From Nocardioides marmoriginsengisoli (GTDB lineage Bacteria > Actinomycetota > Actinomycetes > Propionibacteriales > Nocardioidaceae), in the NCBI RefSeq assembly GCF_003725695.1, contig NZ_RJSE01000009.1, positions 248,001 through 312,000 of the forward strand: 64,000 nucleotides of DNA, in the 5' to 3' direction. The position numbers and the translations under genes were made by a program. Within the stretch, counting starts at the first letter, position 1; the number at the start of each line of letters is the position of its first letter. The notes beneath the pieces were generated by a model. It had not been told where the DNA came from, searched no databases, and saw nothing but the letters and a program-made list of their open reading frames with translations. This document shows positions 34,229 through 43,900 of this stretch, in pieces.

Positions 34229-34864
34229 CTAAGCGTTGCGGCGGAGGGAAGCCGCCATGGCCACGAGATGAGCGAGCCTTGCGATCTCGGAGTCGAGGAA
34301 CTCGGGACCGCCGCGACGGCCGACCACCACGAGCTCGTCGGCGCTGAGCGGTGACGCCGCGACGACCAGCTCGGACCACTCCGCCACGTCGATGACCTGA
34401 GCCTTCTCGAGGTTCTCCGGCCAGCGGACCCCGCTCGGCACCTCGGTCGGCGCGGAGACGGTCCCGTGCACGATCGCGGCTCCGTCGCCGGTGCGGGTCA
34501 TGTGCAGGCCCCAGTCGACCCGGAAGACGTCCGGCACCGCGTTGACCAGCTTCTCGATCGCGACCGTCGGGTCCTGGGTCATCGCCTCGACGGCCTCCAG
34601 GTCCATGAAGAGGTTGCCGCCGGCGGCGTACCGGGAGATCCAGAGCACCTTCACCCCGTCGAGCGCGGTGCACGCCGAGACGATGCTGTCCGGCATGATC
34701 CCGTCGGCCGCGATGAACACGTCGTCGATGGCGATGCCGCCGACCGGATCCTTCGCGACGATCTCGAGGGCCTCGATGTTCGCCCCCGCGTCACCGATGG
34801 CACTCGCCAGCCGCCCCAGGGAACCAGGGACGTCGGGAAGTTCGACGCGCAGCAGGTACGACAT
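34229..34864 (-). CDS. ACT-domain protein
   Basis: From the ATG at 34864 (MSYLLRVELPDVPGSLGRLA) the protein has 211 aa. Residues ~1-75 form a typical ligand-binding ACT domain, with VPGSLGRLASAIGDAGANI. The C-terminal ~130 residues resemble a GAF-like alpha/beta sensor (PDVFRVDWGLHM, ELVVAASPLSADELVVVGRR). It probably senses an amino acid or similar small molecule; no output domain is present. It converges with the DDN-like gene, with stops 4 bp apart. Confidence 0.85.
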   Translation of the reverse strand: MSYLLRVELPDVPGSLGRLASAIGDAGANIEALEIVAKDPVGGIAIDDVFIAADGIMPDSIVSACTALDGVKVLWISRYAAGGNLFMDLEAVEAMTQDPTVAIEKLVNAVPDVFRVDWGLHMTRTGDGAAIVHGTVSAPTEVPSGVRWPENLEKAQVIDVAEWSELVVAASPLSADELVVVGRRGGPEFLDSEIARLAHLVAMAASLRRNA

Positions 34865-34942
34865 GGCTTCGACCCTAGCCAACGACGGTTTCGCCCGGGT
34901 TTCGTCTCAGTCCCGCGCCCCGGGAGCGTCTAGTCTCGGTCG

Positions 34943-36283
34943 GTGACGACGTTGCTGTGGTTTCGCCGCGATCTGCGCCTGGCCGACCACCCGGCGCTCG
35001 CTGCGGCGGCCGAGGCAGGCCCCGTCCTCGGCCTCTTCGTGGTCGATCCGCGGCTCTGGGAGTCCGCAGGGCCGGTACGCCGGGCCTGGATCGCCGCCTC
35101 GGTGCTCGCTCTCGACGCAGAGACCGGCGGCAACCTGGTGATCCGGTACGGCGACCCGGCGGCCGTCGTCCCGGCCACCGCGCGGGAGGCGGGTGCCGAC
35201 TCGGTCCACCTGACCCGGGAGACGACGCCGTACGGACTCGCCCGCGACCGCCGGGTCGCCGCGGCCCTCGACGCCGCCGGGGTCGGACGGGTCGGCCTCG
35301 GGACGCCGTACGCGGTCGATCCGGGGACGGTGCGCACGCTGAAGGGCGAGCCGTACCAGGTCTTCACCCCGTTCTCCCGGGCCTGGCGCGGGACCGGGTG
35401 GGACCAGCCGACGGCGGCACCGGACGTCGCCTGGGTGTCGGCCGACGCGGATCCGGCCGCCGCCGCGCTGCTCGCCCGGGCGATCGAGGAGTCACCGATC
35501 GTGCTGCCCGCCGCCGGCAGCGCCGCGGCCCTGGCCCGCTGGCGGGAGTTCCGGGACGCCGATCTCGCCGACTACGACACCGCCCGGGACCTGCCGGCCG
35601 AGGACGCCACCTCCCGGCTGTCGCCGTACCTCAAGGTCGGCGCGATCCACCCGAGGACGCTGCTCGCCGACCTCGGCCCGGGCTCCCCCGGGACGGACCG
35701 CTTCAGCACCGAGCTCGCCTGGCGGGACTTCTACGCCGACGTGCTCTGGCACCGCCCGGACTCCGCCTGGGCCGACCTGCGACCGCTGGCGATCGACTAC
35801 GACGATGCCCCGGACGCCGTCCTAGCGTGGCGGGAGGGACGGACCGGCTACCCGATCGTGGACGCCGGGATGCGGCAGCTGCGTCACCAGGGCTGGATGC
35901 ACAACCGGGTCCGGATGATCACCGGCAGCTTCCTCGCCAAGGACCTGCACACCTGGTGGCCGGTCGGCGCGCGGCACTTCCTCGACTGCCTCGTCGACGG
36001 CGACCTCGCGTCGAACTGCCACGGCTGGCAGTGGGTCGCGGGCACCGGCACCGACGCGTCGCCGTACTTCCGGGTCTTCAACCCGGTGACCCAGGGCAGG
36101 AAGTTCGACCCGGACGGCGACTACGTCCGGCGGTGGGTCCCCGAGCTCGCCCACCTGCCCGGCGCCGCCGCGCACGAGCCGTGGAAGCACCCGACCGGCT
36201 ACGAGGGCGACTACCCGAGGCGGATCGTCGACCACGACCAGGAGCGCCGCACCGCGCTGGACCGGTACGCCGCCCGCGGCTAG
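34943..36283 (+). CDS. phr: Deoxyribodipyrimidine photolyase
   Basis: The 446-aa protein from a GTG start opens with TTLLWFRRDLRLADHPAL (antenna domain). The FAD-binding C-terminal part has ELAWRDFYADVLWHRP, GYPIVDAGMRQLRHQGWMHN, the electron-transfer WHG/WQW region NCHGWQWVAGTGTD and PYFRVFNPVTQGRKFDPDG. It repairs UV cyclobutane dimers using light. The length is normal for class I CPD photolyases. Confidence 0.96.
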   Translation: MTTLLWFRRDLRLADHPALAAAAEAGPVLGLFVVDPRLWESAGPVRRAWIAASVLALDAETGGNLVIRYGDPAAVVPATAREAGADSVHLTRETTPYGLARDRRVAAALDAAGVGRVGLGTPYAVDPGTVRTLKGEPYQVFTPFSRAWRGTGWDQPTAAPDVAWVSADADPAAAALLARAIEESPIVLPAAGSAAALARWREFRDADLADYDTARDLPAEDATSRLSPYLKVGAIHPRTLLADLGPGSPGTDRFSTELAWRDFYADVLWHRPDSAWADLRPLAIDYDDAPDAVLAWREGRTGYPIVDAGMRQLRHQGWMHNRVRMITGSFLAKDLHTWWPVGARHFLDCLVDGDLASNCHGWQWVAGTGTDASPYFRVFNPVTQGRKFDPDGDYVRRWVPELAHLPGAAAHEPWKHPTGYEGDYPRRIVDHDQERRTALDRYAARG

Positions 36284-36963
36284 CCGGCGACCTTCGGGAA
36301 GCGGGCCACCAGGTCCTTGGTGCTGCTCCCGCCCGGACCGCCGGGGTCGGCGTACTCGTAGCGGACGATCAGCGACAGACCGGCGCCGACCGGAGTCTTG
36401 ATGCCGCCGATCAGGCCAGTGTAGATCGCTGCGCTCGCCGGCGCGATCTCGTCGTCGCCCTTGTTGACCCGTGCGGCGGCAGCGCAGTCGCGGGCCTTCC
36501 GCTGCGGCGTGATCGCGATCGCCTTGGACGCCTTGGTGAAGGTGAGTCCCGGGCTGACCGCTCCGGCCGCGGTCACGTTCGCGCCGAACTCGAGACGGGG
36601 CACCTGGGCCGGCGCGGCGCCCTCGTTGTCGATCCGCACCGTGAAGCGCAGGTTGGTCCGCCCCGCCCTCGGGGCCGGCACGCAGCCGTCGTTCGAACCG
36701 ACGTTGACCGGCTCGTTGATCGGGGTGATCGTGAGCCGGTAGGAGTCACCGGCCGCCGTCTTCCAGGTGTTGCCGACCGTGGTCAGCGCGGCCCCGACCG
36801 GCGTCTGCCCGTCGTCGGCGGCATCCTCGCCCCCGAGGACGAGCCGCAGCAGCAGGGCCGCACCGGCCACCGCGACGACCGCGACGAGCACCCGGACAGG
36901 CGTGCCCGGCAGGCGCGCGGGGGCGCGTCTGCGGGCGTGCTTGTGCTTGCTCGACACGGTCAT
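36280..36963 (-). CDS. Membrane-anchored hypothetical protein
   Basis: The 227-aa protein has a basic N-terminus (SSKHKHARRRAPARLPG), one transmembrane helix (VRVLVAVVAVAGAALLLRLVL) and an extracytoplasmic beta-rich domain. The domain has two Cys residues (NDGCVPAPRAG, ARDCAAAARV) and resembles DUF4352-like Ig folds (RLTITPINEPVN, NLRFTVRIDNEG). Function is unknown. It converges with phr, sharing a 4-bp overlap of stops. Confidence 0.78.
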   Translation of the reverse strand: MTVSSKHKHARRRAPARLPGTPVRVLVAVVAVAGAALLLRLVLGGEDAADDGQTPVGAALTTVGNTWKTAAGDSYRLTITPINEPVNVGSNDGCVPAPRAGRTNLRFTVRIDNEGAAPAQVPRLEFGANVTAAGAVSPGLTFTKASKAIAITPQRKARDCAAAARVNKGDDEIAPASAAIYTGLIGGIKTPVGAGLSLIVRYEYADPGGPGGSSTKDLVARFPKVAG

Positions 36964-37060
36964 CTAGGGCGCAATTCCGGTCAGGTTCCAGGGAGGTGAG
37001 GGCGACGCTACGCGGTTGCGGGGACGCCCCACCAGGAATCCGGAGAATGGCCTAGAGGGC

Positions 37061-38215
37061 TCAGAAGCCCAGGTCGCGGCCGATGAGCTCCTTCATGATC
37101 TCGTTCGAGCCGGCCCAGATCTTGGTGACCCGAGCGTCCCGCCAGGCGCGAGCGACCCGGTACTCGTTCATGTAGCCGTAGCCGCCGTGGACCTGGACGC
37201 AGTGGTCGATGACCTCGTTCTGCACCTGCGAGGTCCAGTACTTCGCCTTGGCCGCGTCGGTCGCGGTGAGCTTGCCCTTGGTGTGCGCGAGCACGCACTG
37301 GTCGAGCCAGGCCTCGGTGACCTCGATCTTGGTGACCTGCTCGGCCAGCAGGAACTTGTTCCACTGGAAGTTGCCGATCGACTGGCCGAACGCCTTGCGG
37401 TCGTGGGCGTACTGGACTGTCTCGGCCAGGATCTGCTTGGCGTGCGCGACGTTCGCGATGGCGCAGTTGAGGCGCTCCTGCGGCAGGAACTGCATCATCG
37501 AGATGAAGCCGGTGTCGAGCGGGCCGATCAGGTCGTCGTTGCTGACCCGGACGTTGGTGAAGGCGAGCTCCGCGGTGTCCGACTCGGGCTGGCCGACCTT
37601 GTCGAGCTTGCGGCCGAGGGAGAAGCCCTCCTTGGTGGTGTCGACGCCGAACAGCGAGATGCCCTTCGCCTTCTTCTCCGGCGCGGTGCGTGCCGCGACC
37701 ACGACCAGGTCGGCGCTGAAGCCGTTCGTGATGAAGGTCTTCGAGCCGTTGATCACCCAGTCGTCGCCGTCGCGGACCGCGGTGGTCTTCAGGTTGGCCA
37801 GGTCGGAGCCCACGCTGGGCTCGGTCATCCCGATCGCGCCGAGGATCTCGCCGGCGGCGTAGCCCGGGAGCCAGCGCTTGCGCTGCTCGTCGTTGGTCAG
37901 GTGCACCAGGTACGGCGCCACGATGTCGGCGTGGATGCCGACGCAGGAGGCGAGCGCCATGTTGACCTTGGCCATCTCCTCGGTGAGGACTGCGTTGAAC
38001 CGGTAGTCACCGGCCTCCGCGCCGCCGAACTCCTCGGGGATCTCCAGGCCGAGGAAGCCCTGCTTGCCGGCGCCGAGCCAGAAGTCCCGCGGAAGGGCGT
38101 GCGCCTCGGCGTGCTCCTCGACGTTCGGGACCACCTCGCGGTCGAGGAACTCCTTCACGGAGGAACGGAAGGCTTCGTGGTCATCGTCGTAGATCGTGCG
38201 CTCCATGCGCGCCAT
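37061..38215 (-). CDS. Acyl-CoA dehydrogenase (long-chain type)
   Basis: The protein has 384 aa from the ATG at 38215 (MARMERTIYDDDHEAFR; ATG at 38206 is also possible). The family motifs are IGMTEPSVGSDLANLKTTA for FAD/substrate binding, the QFLPQERLNCAIANVAHA helix and the C-terminal VHGGYGYMNEYRVARAWRDA. The usual catalytic Glu position before GSNEI is Ala. Long-chain and isovaleryl-type enzymes instead use a Glu on an earlier helix, and AETVQYAHDRKAFG offers one. It starts fatty acyl-CoA beta-oxidation with FAD reduction. Confidence 0.92.
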   Translation of the reverse strand: MARMERTIYDDDHEAFRSSVKEFLDREVVPNVEEHAEAHALPRDFWLGAGKQGFLGLEIPEEFGGAEAGDYRFNAVLTEEMAKVNMALASCVGIHADIVAPYLVHLTNDEQRKRWLPGYAAGEILGAIGMTEPSVGSDLANLKTTAVRDGDDWVINGSKTFITNGFSADLVVVAARTAPEKKAKGISLFGVDTTKEGFSLGRKLDKVGQPESDTAELAFTNVRVSNDDLIGPLDTGFISMMQFLPQERLNCAIANVAHAKQILAETVQYAHDRKAFGQSIGNFQWNKFLLAEQVTKIEVTEAWLDQCVLAHTKGKLTATDAAKAKYWTSQVQNEVIDHCVQVHGGYGYMNEYRVARAWRDARVTKIWAGSNEIMKELIGRDLGF

Positions 38216-38278
38216 CGTAGTTCCGCCGACTACTCGTGAGTACGTGCCCTCGCTCACAGCAGCGCTAACGTCGGTGTT

Positions 38279-39160
38279 GTGCGCAGGTACCTGGCTCTCG
38301 TCGCGGTCGCCGCCGTCCTGGCCGGGTGCGGCGCCACCGGGTCACCCGCCACCGAGCCGCCGGCCACCGTGCCGCCGGTCACGACCACGAGCGCGACCAC
38401 GAGCGCGCCGGTCCCGTCGGCGCCCGCGACGACGTCCACCACCCCGGCTCCCGGGACCCGGCCGCCGCCGTGGCTCGGCACCCGGGTGCTGCCGGTGACG
38501 GAGGCAGGCTTCGGCGTGCAGCGCCCGACCCCGCGGGCGCTCCGGGAACGGCGCTTCACCCTGCCGGACACGATGCCCGAGCTGCCCGGCACCGGCTTCG
38601 CCTCGAGGATCGCCGACCCGGCACCGGCCGCGGTGATCGCCCGCTCCACCTGGGCTCCCGGGTGCCCGGTCGCGGCCACCGACCTCGCCTGGATCCGGCT
38701 GACCTTCTGGGGCTTCGACGACCGGCGTCACACCGGCGAGCTCCTCGTGAACAGCGCTGCCGCCACCGACCTCGTCGCGGTCTTCCGGTCCCTGTACGAC
38801 GACCGCTTCCCGATCGAGCAGATGCGGATCACCACGAAGGCGGAGCAGACCGCGCCGCCGACCGGGGACGGCAACGACACCGGCTCGTTCAACTGCCGCC
38901 CGGTGCGCGGCGCGACGACGTACAGCCAGCACGCCTACGGGCTGGCCGTCGACGTCAACCCGTTCCAGAACCCTTATCAGAAGGGCAGTCTGGTGCTTCC
39001 CGAGCTGGCCGGCTCCTACACCGACCGGACCTGGAAGCGTCCCGGGATGATCCTGCCCGACGGCCCGGTCGTGCGCGCGTTCACCGCGATCGGCTGGACC
39101 TGGGGCGGCACCTGGCGATCACTGAAGGACCTGCAGCACTTCTCCCGGTCCGGCGGCTGA
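38279..39160 (+). CDS. M15-family D-Ala-D-Ala carboxypeptidase-like lipoprotein
   Basis: The 293-aa protein from a GTG start has a lipobox (AAVLAGCGA), then a Pro/Thr/Ala-rich linker to ~residue 65. The catalytic domain shows TTYSQHAYGLAVDVNPFQN, with the zinc-binding SxHxxGxAxD pattern, and the C-terminal DLQHFS supplying the last His. These enzymes cut peptidoglycan peptides outside the membrane. The cell-wall substrate here is inferred. Confidence 0.9.
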   Translation: MRRYLALVAVAAVLAGCGATGSPATEPPATVPPVTTTSATTSAPVPSAPATTSTTPAPGTRPPPWLGTRVLPVTEAGFGVQRPTPRALRERRFTLPDTMPELPGTGFASRIADPAPAAVIARSTWAPGCPVAATDLAWIRLTFWGFDDRRHTGELLVNSAAATDLVAVFRSLYDDRFPIEQMRITTKAEQTAPPTGDGNDTGSFNCRPVRGATTYSQHAYGLAVDVNPFQNPYQKGSLVLPELAGSYTDRTWKRPGMILPDGPVVRAFTAIGWTWGGTWRSLKDLQHFSRSGG

Positions 39161-39179
39161 GTCCGGCGGCTGACGTGGG

Positions 39180-40991
39180 TCAGCTCGACCCGCCGAGCCG
39201 TTCCGCGAGACCCGAGGCGCGCTGCACCTGGCGGCCGATCGCCGCGCGCAGGGCGGCCTCGGTGCCGACGATCGTGACCTTCTCCTTGGCCCGGGTGACC
39301 GCGGTGTAGAACAGCTCGCGGGTCAGCAGCGCGGAATCCTCCGGCGGCAGCACCACGGTGACCGCCCGCGCCTCGGATCCCTGGCTCTTGTGCACCGTCA
39401 TCGCGTAGACGGTCTCGATGCCGCTGAGCCGGGTCGGGGCGAACAGCTTGACCTCGGTCCCGGTCCGGACCACCACCCGGAGCCGGCCGTCGGGCATCCG
39501 CGCCACGACGCCGATGTCCCCGTTGGAGACCCCGAGCCCGCGGTCGTTGGCGGTCACCAGGATCGGGCGTCCCGGGTACCACTCGTCGAGGTGGGCCACG
39601 TCCGCGCGCTCGGCGAGCAGGTGCTCGACCTGACGGTTCCAGCTGCTCACCCCGAACGGGCCCTCGCGGTGGGCGCACAGCAGCCGGTGCTCGTCGAGCA
39701 GGTCGGTCAGCGGGACCCGGTCCTCCGGGTCGGCGAAGGCCAGCGCCCGGCGAGTGACCGCGTACGCCGCGTCGGTCACCTCGGCCCGGACCCCGGCCAG
39801 CTGCTCCTGGTCGGCGGGATCGACGAGCCGGACCGCGTCGGTCCCCGAGGTGAGCAGGTCGAAGGCGAGGTCGGCGTCCCCCTGGCGCAGGGCGTCGGCG
39901 AGCGCGTCGAGCTCCGCACCGGCGGCCCCGGCCTTGGTCCGGTGGGTCTGGGTCAGCCGGAGCACCGGCGAGTCGGCCGACCCCGCGAACCCGTTCACCA
40001 GGTCGGCGAGCACGGCGCCGGCCTCGACGGACGCGAGCTGATCGGCATCGCCGACCAGGATCAGCCGAGTGGTCGGCCGGACCGCCTCGAGGAGGCGGGC
40101 CATCTGGGAGAGCGAGACCATCGAGACCTCGTCGACCACCACGACGTCGTACGAGAGCGGGTTCTCGCGATGGTGCCGGAACCGGGTGCCGCTGTCCGGT
40201 CGCCAGCCGAGCAACCGGTGCAGGGTGCTGGCCCGCAGGTCGGCGAGCCGGGCCCGGTCGACCGGGTCGAGACCGGCCGCCTCGCGCGCGACCGACTCCT
40301 GCAACCGGGCGGCCGCCTTGCCGGTGGGCGCGGCCAGCGCGATCCGGGGCGCCCGGTCAGCGTCGAGCTCGAGCTGCTCGGCGATCAGCGCCACCATTCG
40401 GGCCACCGACGCGGTCTTCCCGGTGCCGGGTCCGCCGGTCAGCACGGTGGTCCAGCGCCGCGCCGCCGCGAGCGCCGCGTCGCGCTGCTGGTCCCAGCCG
40501 TCGGGGAAGAGCCGCGGAACCGCCGCAGCGAGCACCGCCTCGTCCACCTCGGGGGCGCGCCGCGCCAGCCGGGCCAGCAGGTCGTCGCAGACCTGGCGCT
40601 CCTCGCGCCAGTGGCGATCGAGGTAGAGCAGGTCGCCCTCGTGCCGCAGGACCCCGCGCGCGGTCAGCGGACTGGCCGCGACCGCGTCCCGCCAGCCGGC
40701 CGGGTCGGGCCAGGTCACCTCGTCGAGCAGCTCCAGCGGCTGGTCGGGGGCCGCGCTCAGGTCGACGCAGACGGCACCGAGCCGGGCCGCCCGGACCGCG
40801 AGGGCCACCGCGAGCAGGACCGTCTCGTCGGCCTCGTCCCCGAGTGCGCCGAGCCGGACGGCGACGTGCACGTCGGACGCCTCGAGCACCCCGGCACGGT
40901 TGAACACGCCCAGCAGGCTCGGAGCCCGCTGCGCGATCCGCCGGGCGTACGGGTCGGGGCCGGCCGCCGCGACCTCGGGTATCGGGCTCAT
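39180..40991 (-). CDS. recD: Exodeoxyribonuclease V subunit alpha (RecD helicase)
   Basis: From the ATG at 40991 the protein has 603 aa. Superfamily 1 helicase motifs appear in order: Walker A LTGGPGTGKTASV (~185), APTGKAAARL, VVVDEVSMVS, LVGDADQLASVEAG and the late YAMTVHKSQGSE. RecD is the fast 5'-3' motor of RecBCD. Its start overlaps the recB stop by 4 bp (ATGA). It is the last gene of the recC-recB-recD operon. Confidence 0.95.
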   Translation of the reverse strand: MSPIPEVAAAGPDPYARRIAQRAPSLLGVFNRAGVLEASDVHVAVRLGALGDEADETVLLAVALAVRAARLGAVCVDLSAAPDQPLELLDEVTWPDPAGWRDAVAASPLTARGVLRHEGDLLYLDRHWREERQVCDDLLARLARRAPEVDEAVLAAAVPRLFPDGWDQQRDAALAAARRWTTVLTGGPGTGKTASVARMVALIAEQLELDADRAPRIALAAPTGKAAARLQESVAREAAGLDPVDRARLADLRASTLHRLLGWRPDSGTRFRHHRENPLSYDVVVVDEVSMVSLSQMARLLEAVRPTTRLILVGDADQLASVEAGAVLADLVNGFAGSADSPVLRLTQTHRTKAGAAGAELDALADALRQGDADLAFDLLTSGTDAVRLVDPADQEQLAGVRAEVTDAAYAVTRRALAFADPEDRVPLTDLLDEHRLLCAHREGPFGVSSWNRQVEHLLAERADVAHLDEWYPGRPILVTANDRGLGVSNGDIGVVARMPDGRLRVVVRTGTEVKLFAPTRLSGIETVYAMTVHKSQGSEARAVTVVLPPEDSALLTRELFYTAVTRAKEKVTIVGTEAALRAAIGRQVQRASGLAERLGGSS

Positions 40992-43900
40992 CGGTCCGCC
41001 TCCCCGTCGAGGATCGCGGAGAGTGCCAGCACCAGGGCCACCGGCGGCCGCCACGAGAAGACACCGCACGGCACGCCGTCGACCTCGGGAGTCTCGGCGC
41101 CGACCATGCCGCGGACGTAGAGGTAGAGCACGCCGCCGAGGTGCGTCTCCGGGTCGTAGTCCGGCTGCCGCCAGCGCAGGTAGCGGTGCAGGACCACCGA
41201 GTACAGCAACGACTGCAGCGGGTAGTGCGAGTGCAGCATCGACGCCGTCACCTTGTCCGGCGCGTAGTCCCAGGCCGACTGCGGCCGGCCGGGCTCGCCG
41301 AGCGTGTTGGTCTTGTAGTCGACCACGACGTAGCGCGGGCCGACCGATCCGGGGACCCGCAGCACCACGTCGATCGAGCCGCTCAGGTAGCCGCGCAGTA
41401 CCTGGTCGCCGAGCCCCGGAGCCTCCAGCTTGTCGGCGTACGGGCGGATCGGGTCGTCCTCGGGGAGGTGCCTCCGCAACGCGTCGGCGAACGCCGCCAG
41501 CGGGAGCCCGCGGTCCGGTCCGGCGTCCAGGTCCCCACCGGCCATCGGGATCTCGAAGTCCAGCTCGCAGAGCCGGTCCGCCGTACCGATCCGGGTCAGC
41601 GTCAGGTTGTCGGCCAGCGGTCCGAGCGACGTGTGCTGCATCGGCAGCAGCGCATCGGCCAGCTCCTCGCTGGTCGACGGCACCGACCACCACCGTCGCT
41701 CGACCTCCACCTTCGCAAGCAGCTCGGCGCGCAGGTCGGCGGCCTGCGGATCGGTGTGCTCCAGGACCGCGTGCACCAGGGAGCCGAAGGTGGCGCTCCC
41801 GGCCATCGCGTTCATCGGGGAGAGCAGTCCGGGATCGAACCCGGCATCGGCGTCCTCGGTGACCTCCGGGACCTCCACCGGCTCGTCCTCGTCGACGGTC
41901 CCCTGCGCCTCCGGCTCGCTCTGCGGTGCCGGCCCGGCGAGCTCCTCGGCCCGGATCAGCCCGCTGTACGACGTCCGCCGCCACTCGACGTCCACGTCCC
42001 GGTCGAAGGTGCGCTCGGACAATGCCGCTGGCGGGTCCGCGAGCTCGACCGTGCTGTCGCCGACGCGGCTCGCCTCGACCCGGAACGCGCCCAGGCCGGC
42101 CCAGCGGCCGAGGACCGCGTCGGCCTCGTCGTCGTCCTGGCCGAAGGCGGCGCGGTCGGGGACGATCGCGTCTCCGGGGCCGCGGCCGAAGATCAGCCGG
42201 GTCAGGGCGCCGTTCGGGCCGTTGTAGGTCGGCGCCCACCACGCCACCACCTGGGCGCGGGCGCGCGTCAGCGCCACGTAGGCGAGCCGCAGCTCCTCCT
42301 GGGCCTCCTCGGAGCGGGCAGCAGCCTTGGCCCGCGGGCTGTCCGCGAGGTCGAGGCAGGGCACGTCGCCCTCGTGGTAGGCGTGCACGGTCGGCCAGTC
42401 CCGGATCGGACGGTCGAAGAGCTGCGGCAGGTAGACGACCGGGTACTCCAGGCCCTTCGAGCCGTGGATGGTCACGAACTGGACCGCCTTGGCGTCCACG
42501 TCGAGCCGGCGCCGGCGCGCGTCGTTGCGGTTGCCCTCGGACACCGCCTCGCGCAGCCAGACCAGCAGGCCGCTGATCCCGAGGCGGTGCTCCTGGGCGG
42601 CTGCGTGCAGCAGCTGGCCGACGTGGTTGAGGTCGGTGAGGACCCGTTCGCCGCCCTGCTGGCCGAGCACCCGGGGAGCCAGGCCGGCGGCGTGCGCGGC
42701 GCTCGTGACCGCCGCGACGCCCCGGGATCGGAGCAGGTCGAGCCAGCTCCGGATCCGCTCGGCCAGCTCGTCGGTGCGGTCGTCGCCGTCCACGAGAAGC
42801 CCCTCGGGCGTGTCCGGGAAGAAGGGCGTCAGCGCCGCGGCCCGGATCCGGCCCGGGAGCTGCGGCTTCTCCATCGCCTCCAGCAGCCGGAGCCAGTGCT
42901 GCGCGGCCGCGCTGCTCATCACGCTCTCGGCGGAGTTGATCACCGACGGGATGCCGCGCTTCGCCAGCTCCGCCTGGATCCTCGGGGCGTCGTCCTTGAC
43001 CGAGTGCAGCAGCACCGCGATGTCGCCGGGGTCCAGCCGCCGGCCGTCCAGGGTGACGCCCTCGGCCAGCTGCCGGGCGATGTCGGCAGCCAGGTCGGCG
43101 GCGATGTGGTCGCGGACCTTGCCGATGTTGATGGTCCCGGACTTGGTCAGCGCGAACCCGTCGCGGCGTACCTGGCGCAGCCGGACCCCGCCGCCGACCG
43201 AGAGCGAGGACCGGGTCCGCTTCGCGGCCACCTCGTGCACCCGGATCCGCTCGTCGCCGAGCTCGGCTCCGCGGGTGAGCGCCTGGAGGGCGTCGACGAC
43301 CGCGGCGTCGCTGCGGTAGTTGGTGCCGAGGGTCTGCACGGTCGCGTCCCGGACGGCACGCAGGTAGGTCGGGGTGTCACCGCCGCGGAACGCGTAGATC
43401 GCCTGCTTGGGGTCGCCGATCAGCACCAGCCGGGTCCCCGTGCTGAAGGCGTGCCGCAGCACGTCCCACTGGACCGGGTCGGTGTCCTGGAACTCGTCGA
43501 CCAGGACGACGTCCCAGCGCGCCCGCATCCGCTCGGCGGCCGGGGGTGTCGGCTCGTCCTCGGTCGGGGCCACCGCCTTCGCCAGCCGGGTCAGCATGTC
43601 GTCGAAGGTGAAGACCCCGGCGCGGCGCTTGCGGAGCTCGATCTCGCCGCGCACCTCCTCGGCGAACGCAACCAGTGCCTTCGCCTCGGGGTCCTCGCGG
43701 TCGATCGGGCGCAGGACGGAATGACTGCTCTCGACCGCGCGGCGGGCGGCGTTGCGCGCGGTCCGGTAGTCGACCGGCGGGTCGACCGGCTCGTTGGCGT
43801 AGAGCGCGAGGAAGCGATCGTCGACCACCTCGTCGCGCAGCTCGGTGAGGTCGTCGCGAAGGGTCTCGGTGGCGTCCAGCGAACCGGCGACGCCGAGCGA

